This document shows, one piece after another, positions 1 to 5,864 of a stretch of 6,948 bases of DNA (position 1 is the stretch's first letter; the number at the start of each line of letters is the position of its first letter). The position numbers and the translations under genes were made by a program. The stretch covers positions 1-6,948 of the forward strand of contig CALALQ010000365.1 in NCBI GenBank assembly GCA_937925595.1, given 5' to 3'. The stretch is from an uncultured Demequina sp. (GTDB taxonomy: Bacteria > Actinomycetota > Actinomycetes > Actinomycetales > Demequinaceae). The notes beneath the pieces were generated by a model, which ran no database searches, was not told the origin of the DNA, and worked only from the letters and a program-made list of their open reading frames with translations.

Positions 1-437
1 TCGGCGCGGCGGAAGAACAGCACGCTCGGCATCTGCCGCACGCGGAAGGCGCTGTTGCGCATGGTGCCGTCGGGATTCTGGATGCGGAGCCGCTTGTCCC
101 AGCAGCACGTCGGGACGAACTTCAGGATGCCCGGGTCTTTCCAGCCCGTGTCAATGAATCGGCTGGGATCGTCCACGCACGTCCACAGCGTCGGGCGATG
201 CACGGACCAGGAGTTGTTCACCCCCATCGTGACGATGCCGCGCTTGTTGAGCTGCGTGAGGTCAACCTGCGTGAGCGACGGCCCCGAGAGGATCAGGAAC
301 GCCGAACGCCCGCGGTAGAAGCCCGCAAGGGACACGGAGTCGAAGTCGGCGGTGTAGAGGCGCAGGCCGTCCCGCGCGGGCCTGCGCGCCTTGAGCCCCG
401 CCTGAAGCGCCGCGATGTCCGACTGGTTCTCACGCAC
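1..437 (-). CDS. GPSL-motif protein, partial (MptE/DUF115-like Rossmann type)
   Basis: This is the N-terminal 145 residues of a protein whose 3' end lies beyond the left edge. It starts at a GTG at 437, chosen because a perfect Shine-Dalgarno AAGGAGG lies at 447-453. The start overlaps the end of the methyltransferase gene by 8 bases, so the two are probably translationally coupled. The visible core is a hydrophobic strand followed by SGPSL (residues 51-55), then GIVTMGVNNSW (67-77) and TLWTCVDDPSRF (83-94). A GPSL turn followed by a 'vNn' strand and a 'cvDD' strand is the pattern of MptE-like/DUF115 and some glycosyltransferase-like Rossmann proteins, which phages and surface-glycan loci often encode. 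The specific reaction cannot be told from this. Its place at the end of a tail operon beside a methyltransferase fits a role in glycan or surface modification, but that is inference. The gene is real with high confidence; the family call is moderate. Confidence 0.75.
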   Translation of the reverse strand, partial: MRENQSDIAALQAGLKARRPARDGLRLYTADFDSVSLAGFYRGRSAFLILSGPSLTQVDLTQLNKRGIVTMGVNNSWSVHRPTLWTCVDDPSRFIDTGWKDPGILKFVPTCCWDKRLRIQNPDGTMRNSAFRVRQMPSVLFFRRA

Positions 438-1032
438 AGCCGCAGCCCTCCTTGGCAGCGAACCGACCGACGATGTACCGACCCTCGGCCTTCGGCGCAG
501 TCACCGTGCCGACCTGACCAATGCGATCCAGCCACCATGCCAGCGGTCGCACCGTCGGGTGCAGCCCCTCCCCGGCGACGGTGGTTCGGCTCGGTCGCGT
601 GCAGATCGAGAACACGAAGTGCGCCCTCGGGCGACCGACCCGCTGCATCTCCGCGAGCACCGCGTCAACGTCCTCGGGGAGCAGGTGTTCCAGGGCATCG
701 AAGCTCGTCACCACGTCAGCCACGCCGTCGAGCAGGCCGGTCTTGTGCATCGCCCGCGTGATGTCCGCCTCGGGGAAGGCGAAGTCGATGCCGAGCCCAT
801 CGATACCTGTCCGCCGCAGTGCGCCGATGAAGTCGTTCCGACCGCACCCGAAGTCCACCACGAAGCGGGGCTTGAAGCGCTGCACCAGCGGGATTGCGGC
901 CGCCCCGTGGTTGGTTGCGCCATACCCGGTGCCCGGTGCGGCGGGCCGCGCGGCCAGCGCGACGTACTTCTTCCGCTCGTGCTCGCGGCGGGCGTCGATG
1001 GTCGGCTTGGTTGGGGCGGGAGTCGAGGTCAT
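430..1032 (-). CDS. Class I SAM-dependent methyltransferase
   Basis: A 200-residue protein with the Rossmann-fold methyltransferase signature. Motif I is VVDFGCGRN (residues 58-66). GIDF (81-84) ends with the acidic region that normally contacts the ribose of S-adenosylmethionine. FDALEHL (111-117) is the motif IV-like segment, and HPTVRPLAWWLDR (158-170) is a conserved C-terminal helix. The length suits a minimal class I enzyme with no extra substrate-binding domain, so the substrate (DNA, protein, glycan or small molecule) cannot be read from sequence. The ATG overlaps the stop of the upstream 342-residue gene as ATGA (1029-1032), with a GAGGGAGG ribosome binding site at 1036-1043. The 3' end overlaps the GPSL-motif gene by 8 bases. 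Its location in a tail operon suggests it modifies a phage component or host surface molecule; this is inference. The C-terminus is CGCA, with two cysteines close to the end. Confidence 0.88.
   Translation of the reverse strand: MTSTPAPTKPTIDARREHERKKYVALAARPAAPGTGYGATNHGAAAIPLVQRFKPRFVVDFGCGRNDFIGALRRTGIDGLGIDFAFPEADITRAMHKTGLLDGVADVVTSFDALEHLLPEDVDAVLAEMQRVGRPRAHFVFSICTRPSRTTVAGEGLHPTVRPLAWWLDRIGQVGTVTAPKAEGRYIVGRFAAKEGCGCA
447..453 (-). promoter_or_regulatory. Shine-Dalgarno site AAGGAGG for the GPSL-motif gene
   Basis: The minus strand reads AAGGAGG nine bases upstream of the GTG at 437. The site lies inside the last codons of the methyltransferase gene, so it fixes the unusual GTG start and supports coupled translation of the two genes. 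Confidence 0.75.
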
Positions 1033-2057
1033 ACGCCTCCCTCGATGTAGATGTTGAACTTGCGGTCCTCATCGGCGGGGTCGGCGATCTCGATCAGGCT
1101 CATCGCCTCGAACACCCACACCGGTCTGCCCTTGCTGTTGCGCTCGCAGGTCAGCTGCACGCAGACGCCCTCGGGTATGGGAACGAGCCTGGGCTTGAGC
1201 GACCGCGCGGGCGGACACTTGGGCAGCACGCCGGGCAACTCGCACACCGGCCCGAGTCCCAGCAGCCCGCCGAAGCCAGAGCCGGGATCGAAGTCGTTCA
1301 TGTGGTGAGCTTCAAAGCGGTTGATAGCCAGCCGCGTTGGGTCCTCGCCGCCACCGGCCAACTGCGACGACAGTCCGTCGGGCACGGGGACATAGCGGAG
1401 GTAGGTGTCGCTGCCGGGATCGCCGTCGATCCGGGCCTCGACCCACGGATAGCGCCAGCGGTTGTTCTCCGTGGGGATGGGCTGCGCTGCCCCGAGGATC
1501 GCCGTGACGCGCCCGGGCGAGGGCTGGCCCATCTCGATGACGGCCCACTTCTCGCCGGTGCCGTCTTCCTTCCACAGGATGGGGATGCCGCCCATCGGCG
1601 TACTGGCCAGAACCGTCTCCTCGGCGGCCAGCTCACAGGTCGTGTCCGTTTCGTTGGTGATGAAGACCCGCGCGGGCGTGACGCCCGTGAGCACGCAGCG
1701 CCCCAGGTCGCCCGGCTTGATGGGCTGCAGCGCGAGCACGAACGAGAGCGATGGGGACTCGTCGGTTGCGACTTCGCCCGTCAGCGGCGTGCGGCTGTGA
1801 AACGTCCGCTCCTGGTCCTCGTTGTCGGGCTGCACGAGCACGCCGGTGATTGCCAGCGCGTGGTACGGCTCGATCTCCTCGTCGGAGTCGTTGCGAACCA
1901 AAGCGATGCCGCGCTGCGCGGGCTCCAGCGCCGGCCCGGCGTTGGCGTTCCGCTCTCGCCGGCGCAGATCGACCGCCGCATCGACGAAGGCGTTGTACGC
2001 GGCCGCAGGGATTCGGAGCGGCTGGCCCGACCGGACTTTGCGGAACACATCTCCCAT
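1029..2057 (-). CDS. Phage tail-module structural-type protein, function unknown
   Basis: A 342-residue acidic protein with no signal peptide or membrane segment. I do not recognise a Pfam family. The N-terminus carries SGQPLRIPAAAYNAFVDAA (residues about 10-28), a helix of the type seen at the start of planctomycete prophage structural proteins. The rest is rich in short beta-prone stretches, Gly, Pro and Asp, as expected for a virion or tail-tip protein. Six cysteines are visible, four of them close together towards the C-terminus (VCEL, PKCPP and VCVQLTCE), which could bind metal or form disulfides. It starts at ATG 2057, three bases after the stop of the upstream frameshifted gene. A weak GGGGA lies about nine bases before the ATG. 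Its stop overlaps the methyltransferase start. Order in the operon (tape measure, frameshifted protein, this protein) suggests a distal tail or baseplate component, by inference only. Confidence 0.8.
   Translation of the reverse strand: MGDVFRKVRSGQPLRIPAAAYNAFVDAAVDLRRRERNANAGPALEPAQRGIALVRNDSDEEIEPYHALAITGVLVQPDNEDQERTFHSRTPLTGEVATDESPSLSFVLALQPIKPGDLGRCVLTGVTPARVFITNETDTTCELAAEETVLASTPMGGIPILWKEDGTGEKWAVIEMGQPSPGRVTAILGAAQPIPTENNRWRYPWVEARIDGDPGSDTYLRYVPVPDGLSSQLAGGGEDPTRLAINRFEAHHMNDFDPGSGFGGLLGLGPVCELPGVLPKCPPARSLKPRLVPIPEGVCVQLTCERNSKGRPVWVFEAMSLIEIADPADEDRKFNIYIEGGV
1036..1043 (-). promoter_or_regulatory. Shine-Dalgarno site for the methyltransferase
   Basis: The minus strand reads GAGGGAGG ending three bases before the ATG at 1032. 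The GAGGG half has a more usual spacing of about six bases. It lies inside the 3' end of the preceding gene and supports the ATGA-overlap start. Confidence 0.6.
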
Positions 2058-2060
2058 TGA

Positions 2061-2866
2061 TCAGATCCCCAGCCCTGCGAAGTTCCCTTCGTCGTACACA
2101 CGCTCGACATAGGCCGCGACCGGGCGCTTCACGATCGCGTGCGACCCCGTGTCCTCCTGGTCGGCGTACCGCACCCAGAGGTACTCCCAGCCCTTCTTGC
2201 TGATGCCGCTTATCGGGCCAACGGAGATGCCGCTGGCATTGGGACTGGCCGCGAAGCGGAAGGTGATCTCCCAGTCGTCCTCAGGGCCGGTGCCGCGCCG
2301 TGAGCCCGTCGCACCCAGGAACAGCACCTCGCCGGCTGGAACCCCTTGAACGATCCGCTGTTGACCTTGCCCGTAAGCGAGAAGAGGGTCCCCTTGTACG
2401 CGGCGGTCACCTGCTCGTCGGCGAAGTAGTGCGTCTCGGCGAACTGGTACACCGGGACGGTGATGTCCACGCCCTCGACGCCGTCCGCGGTCACGCCGAT
2501 CGCGCCGCCGAAGTCCGGGGCGGACGCGCCCGAGGGCGCGTGCGAGGAGACGGTCTCTTTGCTCTGGGTGATGTGCTGGGTGCCGCCCCCGGTGTCGAAG
2601 GAGAAGATGCTCTCGCCGGGGGTGGGCAGCGAGGCGGAGGTGCGGCCGTAGCGGACGACCGCCTCCCAGAGCTCATCCCCGATGGGCTCGACGGAGATGG
2701 ACTGCCGGGGCAGGCTGTCGTAGGTGCCGGGGCTGGTCGTCTCGGCCTGCGCCCGCGCGGCGAGGTCGTCGTTGGTGCCGCGGACGATGTAGACCAGCTC
2801 CGCCGAGGGGTTGTCTCCCTTGGTGGACCGTCGGCTCTCGAACTTTTCCGTCACCGTGATCGCCAC
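2061..2866 (-). pseudogene. Frameshifted phage tail-module protein (about 268 residues if restored)
   Basis: Two overlapping minus-strand frames together make one protein. The first starts at GTG 2866 and reads well to ...LTGKVNSGSFKG near 2342. It then turns into an Arg/Ser/Ala-rich tail that stops at 2210. The second frame, which ends at 2061, reads ...GEVLFLGATGSRRG, then an ordered beta-rich C-terminus with ISKKGWEYLWVRYADQED and YVERVYDEGNF. Adding one base (or a -1 slip) within 2331-2345 joins them into a natural sequence of about 268 residues. Candidate sites are the four-base G run on the minus strand at 2342-2345 or the adjacent CC/GG doublets. The N-terminal part contains FSFDTGGGTQHITQS and GVEGVDITVPVYQFAETHY. 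I recognise the type as a conserved hypothetical of planctomycete prophage tail modules, but no function is known to me. The GTG start is fixed by GAGGAGG at 2874-2880. Causes could be true decay, a homopolymer sequencing error or programmed -1 frameshifting; the first two are more likely. If the frame is not restored, the separate open frames are 2210-2866 and 2061-2327. Confidence 0.8.
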
Positions 2867-2873
2867 GGACTCG

Positions 2874-2880
2874 CCTCCTC
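2874..2880 (-). promoter_or_regulatory. Shine-Dalgarno site GAGGAGG for the frameshifted tail gene
   Basis: The minus strand reads GAGGAGG seven bases before the GTG at 2866. Its first base is the last base of the TAG stop (2880-2882) of the tape measure fragment, so the two genes are tightly coupled. Confidence 0.7.
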
Positions 2881-3785
2881 TACGCGAACGTCAGGCCGCC
2901 GCTCTGGGCGGCATCGGCCAGACGCTTGGTGTGCTTCGCGGTCTGCTCGGTCGCCTTGGCGGTGCGCTCCGCGGCCCCGCCGTCGGACTCCAGCCCCTGC
3001 GCGGCACGGGCGTTGAACGTGCCTCGGACGCTGACGCCCTTGGCGATAACCTCACCCAGGCCCGCCAGGCGGCCCTCGAACTCGGCCATGAGGTCGCGCG
3101 GCGCACTCGCCGGGCCGCGCTCCGCATCCGTCGCTTCCCGCTTCAGCCGTGCCTGCTCGATGGCCTCGGCGAGCTTCTGCTTCGCGGCTTCGAGCGCCGC
3201 CTGCGACGCCGCGAGCCCCGCCTCGGTGTCCGCCCTGAGCGCGGCCTGGGCCTCCTCAAAGTCGCGGCCGATGCCGGCGAGCGTGGCTTCGTGCAGGGCT
3301 GCGGCCTGTTCGCGCTCGGCGGCACGCTGCCCTTCGCGCTCGGCCACCTGTCGCTGCGCTGTGCTCTCCAGTTCCGCCAGGCGGGATTCGAGTTGATCAT
3401 CGACGGCCCTCTTCGCGGCGTCCACGTCGAGCCCGGAGTCGAACAGCCCCTGGATCTCCAGCATCCGCTTGGCGACCCAGGACGATGCCGACTCCCACAC
3501 CTGCTGAAAGCCGGTAGTGAAGTTGGTCCAGGTCTTGGAGAGGAACGCCGTGGTCTCGATCCACGCGATCTCAAGGGCGTGGACGACGATCTCCGCAGCG
3601 GCGAGCGCCCCATACCACATGCCGGACGCGGTGGAGACGAAGAACTCCTTCGCTTCCAGCCAGACCTTGTTGAGCGCGCCCCCCACACGCCCTGCTGCCA
3701 GCCCCTCCATCGACTTTCGCCAATACGAAACGACCCCGGCGCACGGCTCCCTGTACAAGACCGTTTCGGAGGGTTGGCGGACCAC
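2880..3785 (-). CDS. Phage tail tape measure protein, C-terminal remnant
   Basis: A 301-residue protein that looks like only the end of a tape measure protein, the long rod that sets tail length and threads through the tail tube. Residues about 36-115 are Trp- and Ala-rich amphipathic helix (VWLEAKEFF, MWYGALAAAE, IAWIETTAFLSKTW, FQQVWESASSWVAKR). Residues about 125-225 are a long Ala/Glu/Arg coiled coil with many QAALEAA-like heptads. The last 56 residues (SVRGTFNARAAQGL to GGLTFA) have the AAERTAKATEQTAKHTKRL pattern typical of tape measure C-termini in this phage type. Complete members are usually several hundred to over a thousand residues long. The start at GTG 3785 has no ribosome binding site, and the first 25 residues do not resemble the rest. 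The frame stays open upstream to a stop at 3996-3998 with no better start. I infer that the gene lost its 5' part at a junction near 3700-3790. Whether the remnant is expressed is unknown. Confidence 0.78.
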   Translation of the reverse strand: MVRQPSETVLYREPCAGVVSYWRKSMEGLAAGRVGGALNKVWLEAKEFFVSTASGMWYGALAAAEIVVHALEIAWIETTAFLSKTWTNFTTGFQQVWESASSWVAKRMLEIQGLFDSGLDVDAAKRAVDDQLESRLAELESTAQRQVAEREGQRAAEREQAAALHEATLAGIGRDFEEAQAALRADTEAGLAASQAALEAAKQKLAEAIEQARLKREATDAERGPASAPRDLMAEFEGRLAGLGEVIAKGVSVRGTFNARAAQGLESDGGAAERTAKATEQTAKHTKRLADAAQSGGLTFA

Positions 3786-3818
3786 TCTCGGGGTGGCCCG
3801 ATGGGTGTGCGATCGACA

Positions 3819-3894
3819 CGGGGCGTTAACGGGAATCGGCGGAAACCGCGTTTTCAGGGCCGCCAGCGGGGTGCAAATACTCCAGCCCCGTCCA
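3819..3894 (+). other. Possible structured RNA or decayed tRNA-like segment
   Basis: The plus strand can form an outer stem CGGGGC (3819-3824) with GCCCCG (3885-3890). Inside it sit two hairpins. One pairs GGCGG (3838-3842) with CCGCC (3860-3864) and nests AAAC/GTTT (3843-3846 with 3850-3853). The other pairs GGGG (3868-3871) with CTCC (3880-3883), closing a TGCAAATA loop. The total span to a trailing TCCA is 76 bases, as in a tRNA. However, the D-arm is missing, the T-stem has mismatches and no anticodon stem forms. In such GC-rich sequence these stems may be chance. Confidence 0.2.
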
Positions 3895-3986
3895 TTGGCG
3901 TCGCGGGGTGACCTCCGCGCGGTCCCGCCGGGACGATATGGGCGACGCCCGCGTTCTGCCGCCGCGCCCGCCGGTTGCGGCCAGGC

Positions 3987-4081
3987 TGAGAAGTCTCACG
4001 CCGACGACTGGTTGAGACCGGATTGGGGGGTTGGGCGAGCCAGAATCGCTGCTCGGCGGTGCCGAGTCTCAAAGTCGCACG
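3987..4081. repeat. Cluster of short GTCTCA-type direct and inverted repeats
   Basis: AGTCTCA occurs at 3992-3998 and again at 4065-4071. The inverted form TGAGAC is at 4013-4018, and TGAGA at 3987-3991 makes a near-palindrome with the first copy. The outer pair TTGAGAC (4012-4018) and GTCTCAA (4066-4072) is an exact 7-base inverted repeat. In addition AAGTCTCACG (3991-4000) and AAGTCGCACG (4072-4081) match at 9 of 10 positions. A perfect 6-base hairpin CTCGGC/GCCGAG (4052-4066) lies inside. These could be transposase or regulator binding sites near an element end, or chance. Confidence 0.35.
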
Positions 4082-4204
4082 TTTTTGCACACTCCCCCCG
4101 CCCCCCACCGCGGAGCCCCGAGGATTGAGGGTTCCCGACCACACTTGTTCATCGTCACGTCGCCTCAGATATGCCGGCCACTACCCGAACCACATCGAGG
4201 GCTG

Positions 4205-4213
4205 TGATACGAT
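4205..4213 (+). promoter_or_regulatory. Candidate extended -10 promoter element
   Basis: TGATACGAT matches the extended -10 form TGnTAnnAT. It lies 39 bases upstream of the ATG at 4253, in a locally less GC-rich stretch. No good -35 is visible at the usual distance, as is common with extended -10 promoters. It would drive the CRR6-like gene and, by read-through, the transposase. Confidence 0.35.
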
Positions 4214-4252
4214 TCGCCCCGGCGGGACCAATACCCGCATGGAATCCGTCCA

Positions 4253-4747
4253 ATGGACCTTTCGGACTTCGACTTTCTGACGGTCGTGATCAGCCGCAAC
4301 GAGGTTGAGTGCGGCGACACGTCCGGACCGATCGCGACCCTGAAGGGATTGCTCCAATCGCCGGCCAGGATTCAGGCCTTTCGAACACGCGTCAACGTCA
4401 CGTTCTTTGGCTATGACGATTCCCCAGAGGAGTTGTTCGAGATTCCCGCTGTCCGCAACTATGTCAGCGAACTCGATGCGGCATTTCCGTACTGGCTCTA
4501 CTTCATGGCTCGCGAATACACCGGGCTGCAGTGCCTGGCGCTCTGCATACTGCCCCCATTCCTAACAGAGGAAGCGAGAGCCAGAATCCACCGCGAACGG
4601 CTCGCAGACTTGATGGACCGCAGGTGGGTGCCGGCGCTCAGTCACCTGTGCGCGGCAACGGGCGAATCGAATGCCGAGGCTGAGGCGTTGGTCGAGAGTG
4701 CACTCAGCTATTTCATGGATGGACCAACCCCGCCTCCACCGAAATAG
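4253..4747 (+). CDS. CRR6-like (chlororespiratory reduction 6 domain) small protein
   Basis: A 164-residue acidic soluble protein. The core GYDDSPEELFEIPAVRNYVSELDAAFPYWLYF resembles the CRR6 signature of the form DPRELsEIPevRlwf.rLDa.yPwl. In plants and cyanobacteria CRR6 helps assemble the NDH-1 complex. Homologous domains in unrelated bacteria, such as this one, have no known role and should not be assumed to act in respiration. The second half is helical, with LQCLALCILPPFLTEEARARI and a short Pro-rich end (PTPPPPK). The ATG at 4253 is the only sensible start and has no Shine-Dalgarno. The next gene, the transposase, begins 3 to 24 bases after the stop, so the two are probably co-transcribed. 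The GC content looks lower than in the tail genes, which fits a separate origin. Confidence 0.8.
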   Translation: MDLSDFDFLTVVISRNEVECGDTSGPIATLKGLLQSPARIQAFRTRVNVTFFGYDDSPEELFEIPAVRNYVSELDAAFPYWLYFMAREYTGLQCLALCILPPFLTEEARARIHRERLADLMDRRWVPALSHLCAATGESNAEAEALVESALSYFMDGPTPPPPK

Positions 4748-4771
4748 CCAGTGGCCCCAGACGATTCGGTG

Positions 4772-5839
4772 ATGCCGAACCTCTTCCGCCGCCTGTTTGA
4801 TGTCCTTGCCGGGTCCACCCAAGCCGACCTGCGCCGCCAGATTCAATACCTGAAAGCCGAGAACGAGGTCCTCCGCTCGAAGATCGACGGGCCGGTCCGG
4901 GTCACGCCCGGGGAGCGGTCGCGGCTGGTCCGCCTGGCCAAGCCCCTCGAGTCGGCCATCAAGGCGCTGGTGTCGATCGTCAGTCCACAGACCTTCCTGC
5001 GGTGGATCCGGGACGCTGACAAGCGCCGGGTCAAGAAGAAGACCGGGCGAAAGCCGGGACGGCCAAAGTCGCCCGAACAGATTCGGCGGCTGGTACTGAG
5101 ACTGGCGAAGGAGACCGGCTGGGGCTACACCCGCATCCTCGGCGAGCTCAAGAAACTCGGCGTCAAGGTCTCCCGCAGCACGGTCGTCAACATCTTAAAG
5201 GATGCAGGGCTGCCGACCGGTCCGGAGCGCGGCGAGGCGACCTGGGACCAGTTCATCAAGTCCCACGCCAAGACCCTTTGGGCGTGCGACTTCCTGCGGC
5301 ACCGGATCGTCACGACATGGGGTTTCCGCGACGCGTACACGCTCGTCTTCGTGAACGTCGCCACGCGCCGGGCCGTCGCCACGGCGAGCACGGAGCACCC
5401 GGATGCCGCGTGGGTCGCTGCGCAGGTTCCGCTGTTCAAGGCCGCGGCGGGCGACGGCGCAACCGAGTGCCGCGTGCTCACCCGGGACAGCGACACCAAG
5501 TTCGGACGACCGTTTGACGAAGCACTGAGGGCTCACGACATCACTCCGGTGCGCCTGCCGCACCGCGCTCCGAACCTCAACGCCCACGTCGAGCGGTTTA
5601 TCCAGACCGTGCAGGACGAGTGCCTCGACAAGTTCATCGTGCTGGGCACGCGGCACCTCGATCACCTCATCGCTGAGTTCATCGAGCACTACAACCGGGA
5701 GCGCCCGCACTCCGCGATCAAGTTCCGCACGCCGGTGGATAGGCCTCCCCCGCTGCGCTTGGCAGTTCACCCGGTGGCGGTCCGCTGCCGAACCCGGCTC
5801 GGCGGGGTTCTGAGGCACTACTACCGGGTGGCGGCATAG
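4772..5839 (+). CDS. DDE (rve) integrase-core transposase
   Basis: A transposase with an RNase H-like integrase core, close to the IS481/IS3-type proteins that occur in many copies in planctomycete genomes. Numbering from the upstream GTG at 4751, residues 25-45 are a short coiled coil (LRRQIQYLKAENEVLR). Residues 95-155 are a basic helix-turn-helix region (KKKTGRKPGRPK, then GYTRILGELKKLG and SRSTVVNILKDAG). The catalytic core carries D180 (WACDF), D246 (TRDSDTKF) and E281 (NAHVERF), giving a D-D-(34)-E spacing, then YNRERPHSAI (314-323). The C-terminus RLGGVLRHYYRVAA is intact, so the enzyme appears full length. The triad is complete and no frameshift is seen, so it could be active. I chose ATG 4772; the GTG at 4751 would add seven residues, and neither start has a Shine-Dalgarno. 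No terminal inverted repeats are evident directly around the gene, so the limits of the mobile unit are unknown. Confidence 0.9.
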   Translation: MPNLFRRLFDVLAGSTQADLRRQIQYLKAENEVLRSKIDGPVRVTPGERSRLVRLAKPLESAIKALVSIVSPQTFLRWIRDADKRRVKKKTGRKPGRPKSPEQIRRLVLRLAKETGWGYTRILGELKKLGVKVSRSTVVNILKDAGLPTGPERGEATWDQFIKSHAKTLWACDFLRHRIVTTWGFRDAYTLVFVNVATRRAVATASTEHPDAAWVAAQVPLFKAAAGDGATECRVLTRDSDTKFGRPFDEALRAHDITPVRLPHRAPNLNAHVERFIQTVQDECLDKFIVLGTRHLDHLIAEFIEHYNRERPHSAIKFRTPVDRPPPLRLAVHPVAVRCRTRLGGVLRHYYRVAA

Positions 5840-5846
5840 GTGCTCC

Positions 5847-5859
5847 GTCGCGGCGCGAC
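5847..5859. terminator. Small hairpin between convergent genes
   Basis: GTCGC-GGC-GCGAC forms a 5-base stem eight bases after the transposase stop and just before the end of the convergent DUF6155-like gene. It has no following T run on either strand, so it is only a possible terminator; the 25-base gap leaves little else. Confidence 0.25.
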
Positions 5860-5864
5860 AGCGA

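Larger units (their letters stand above)
3786..4252. other. 467-base gap without a convincing gene
   Basis: No frame on either strand here looks like a protein: the open frames are Arg/Pro/Gly-rich shadows of high GC. The segment holds a possible branched-RNA fold at 3819-3894, a GTCCC/GGGAC hairpin at 3922-3934, repeated GTCTCA-type motifs at 3987-4071, a CTCGGC/GCCGAG hairpin at 4052-4066, and a candidate extended -10 at 4205-4213 for the gene that follows. It sits between the truncated tape measure gene and the rightward gene pair, so it probably includes one end of the inserted block. Confidence 0.6.

Noticed and set aside
293..538. An 81-codon minus-strand open frame spanning the methyltransferase and GPSL gene junction
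   Set aside because: It is Arg/Ser/Gly-rich and out of frame with both real genes, whose overlap and Shine-Dalgarno site explain the region fully.
894..2060. Long open frame on the plus strand (388 codons) opposite the 342-residue tail gene
   Set aside because: It is antisense to a gene with better protein character, an ATGA overlap and coupled neighbours. Its translation is Arg/Gly/His-rich low-complexity sequence typical of shadows in GC-rich DNA.
2331..2345. Programmed -1 frameshift of the tail assembly chaperone type
   Set aside because: That frameshift normally lies in the genes before the tape measure gene, whereas this one lies after it. The G run is not a classic X-XXY-YYZ site, and the -1 product is needed for the whole C-terminal domain, which fits an indel better.
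3819..3894. A functional tRNA gene
   Set aside because: Length, acceptor-like stem and TCCA fit, but there is no D-arm or anticodon stem, the T-stem has mismatches at both ends (C-C and G-A), and position 55 of the T-loop is G instead of T. Kept only as a possible decayed or unrelated structure.
2300..3911. Two further long plus-strand open frames opposite the frameshifted tail gene and the tape measure fragment
   Set aside because: Both are Arg/Gly/Leu-rich, overlap each other and lie opposite genes with recognisable tail features and good ribosome binding sites.
4052..4086. A rho-independent terminator made of the CTCGGC/GCCGAG hairpin and the TTTTT that follows
   Set aside because: The T run starts 15 bases after the stem, too far for an intrinsic terminator, and no rightward gene ends just upstream.
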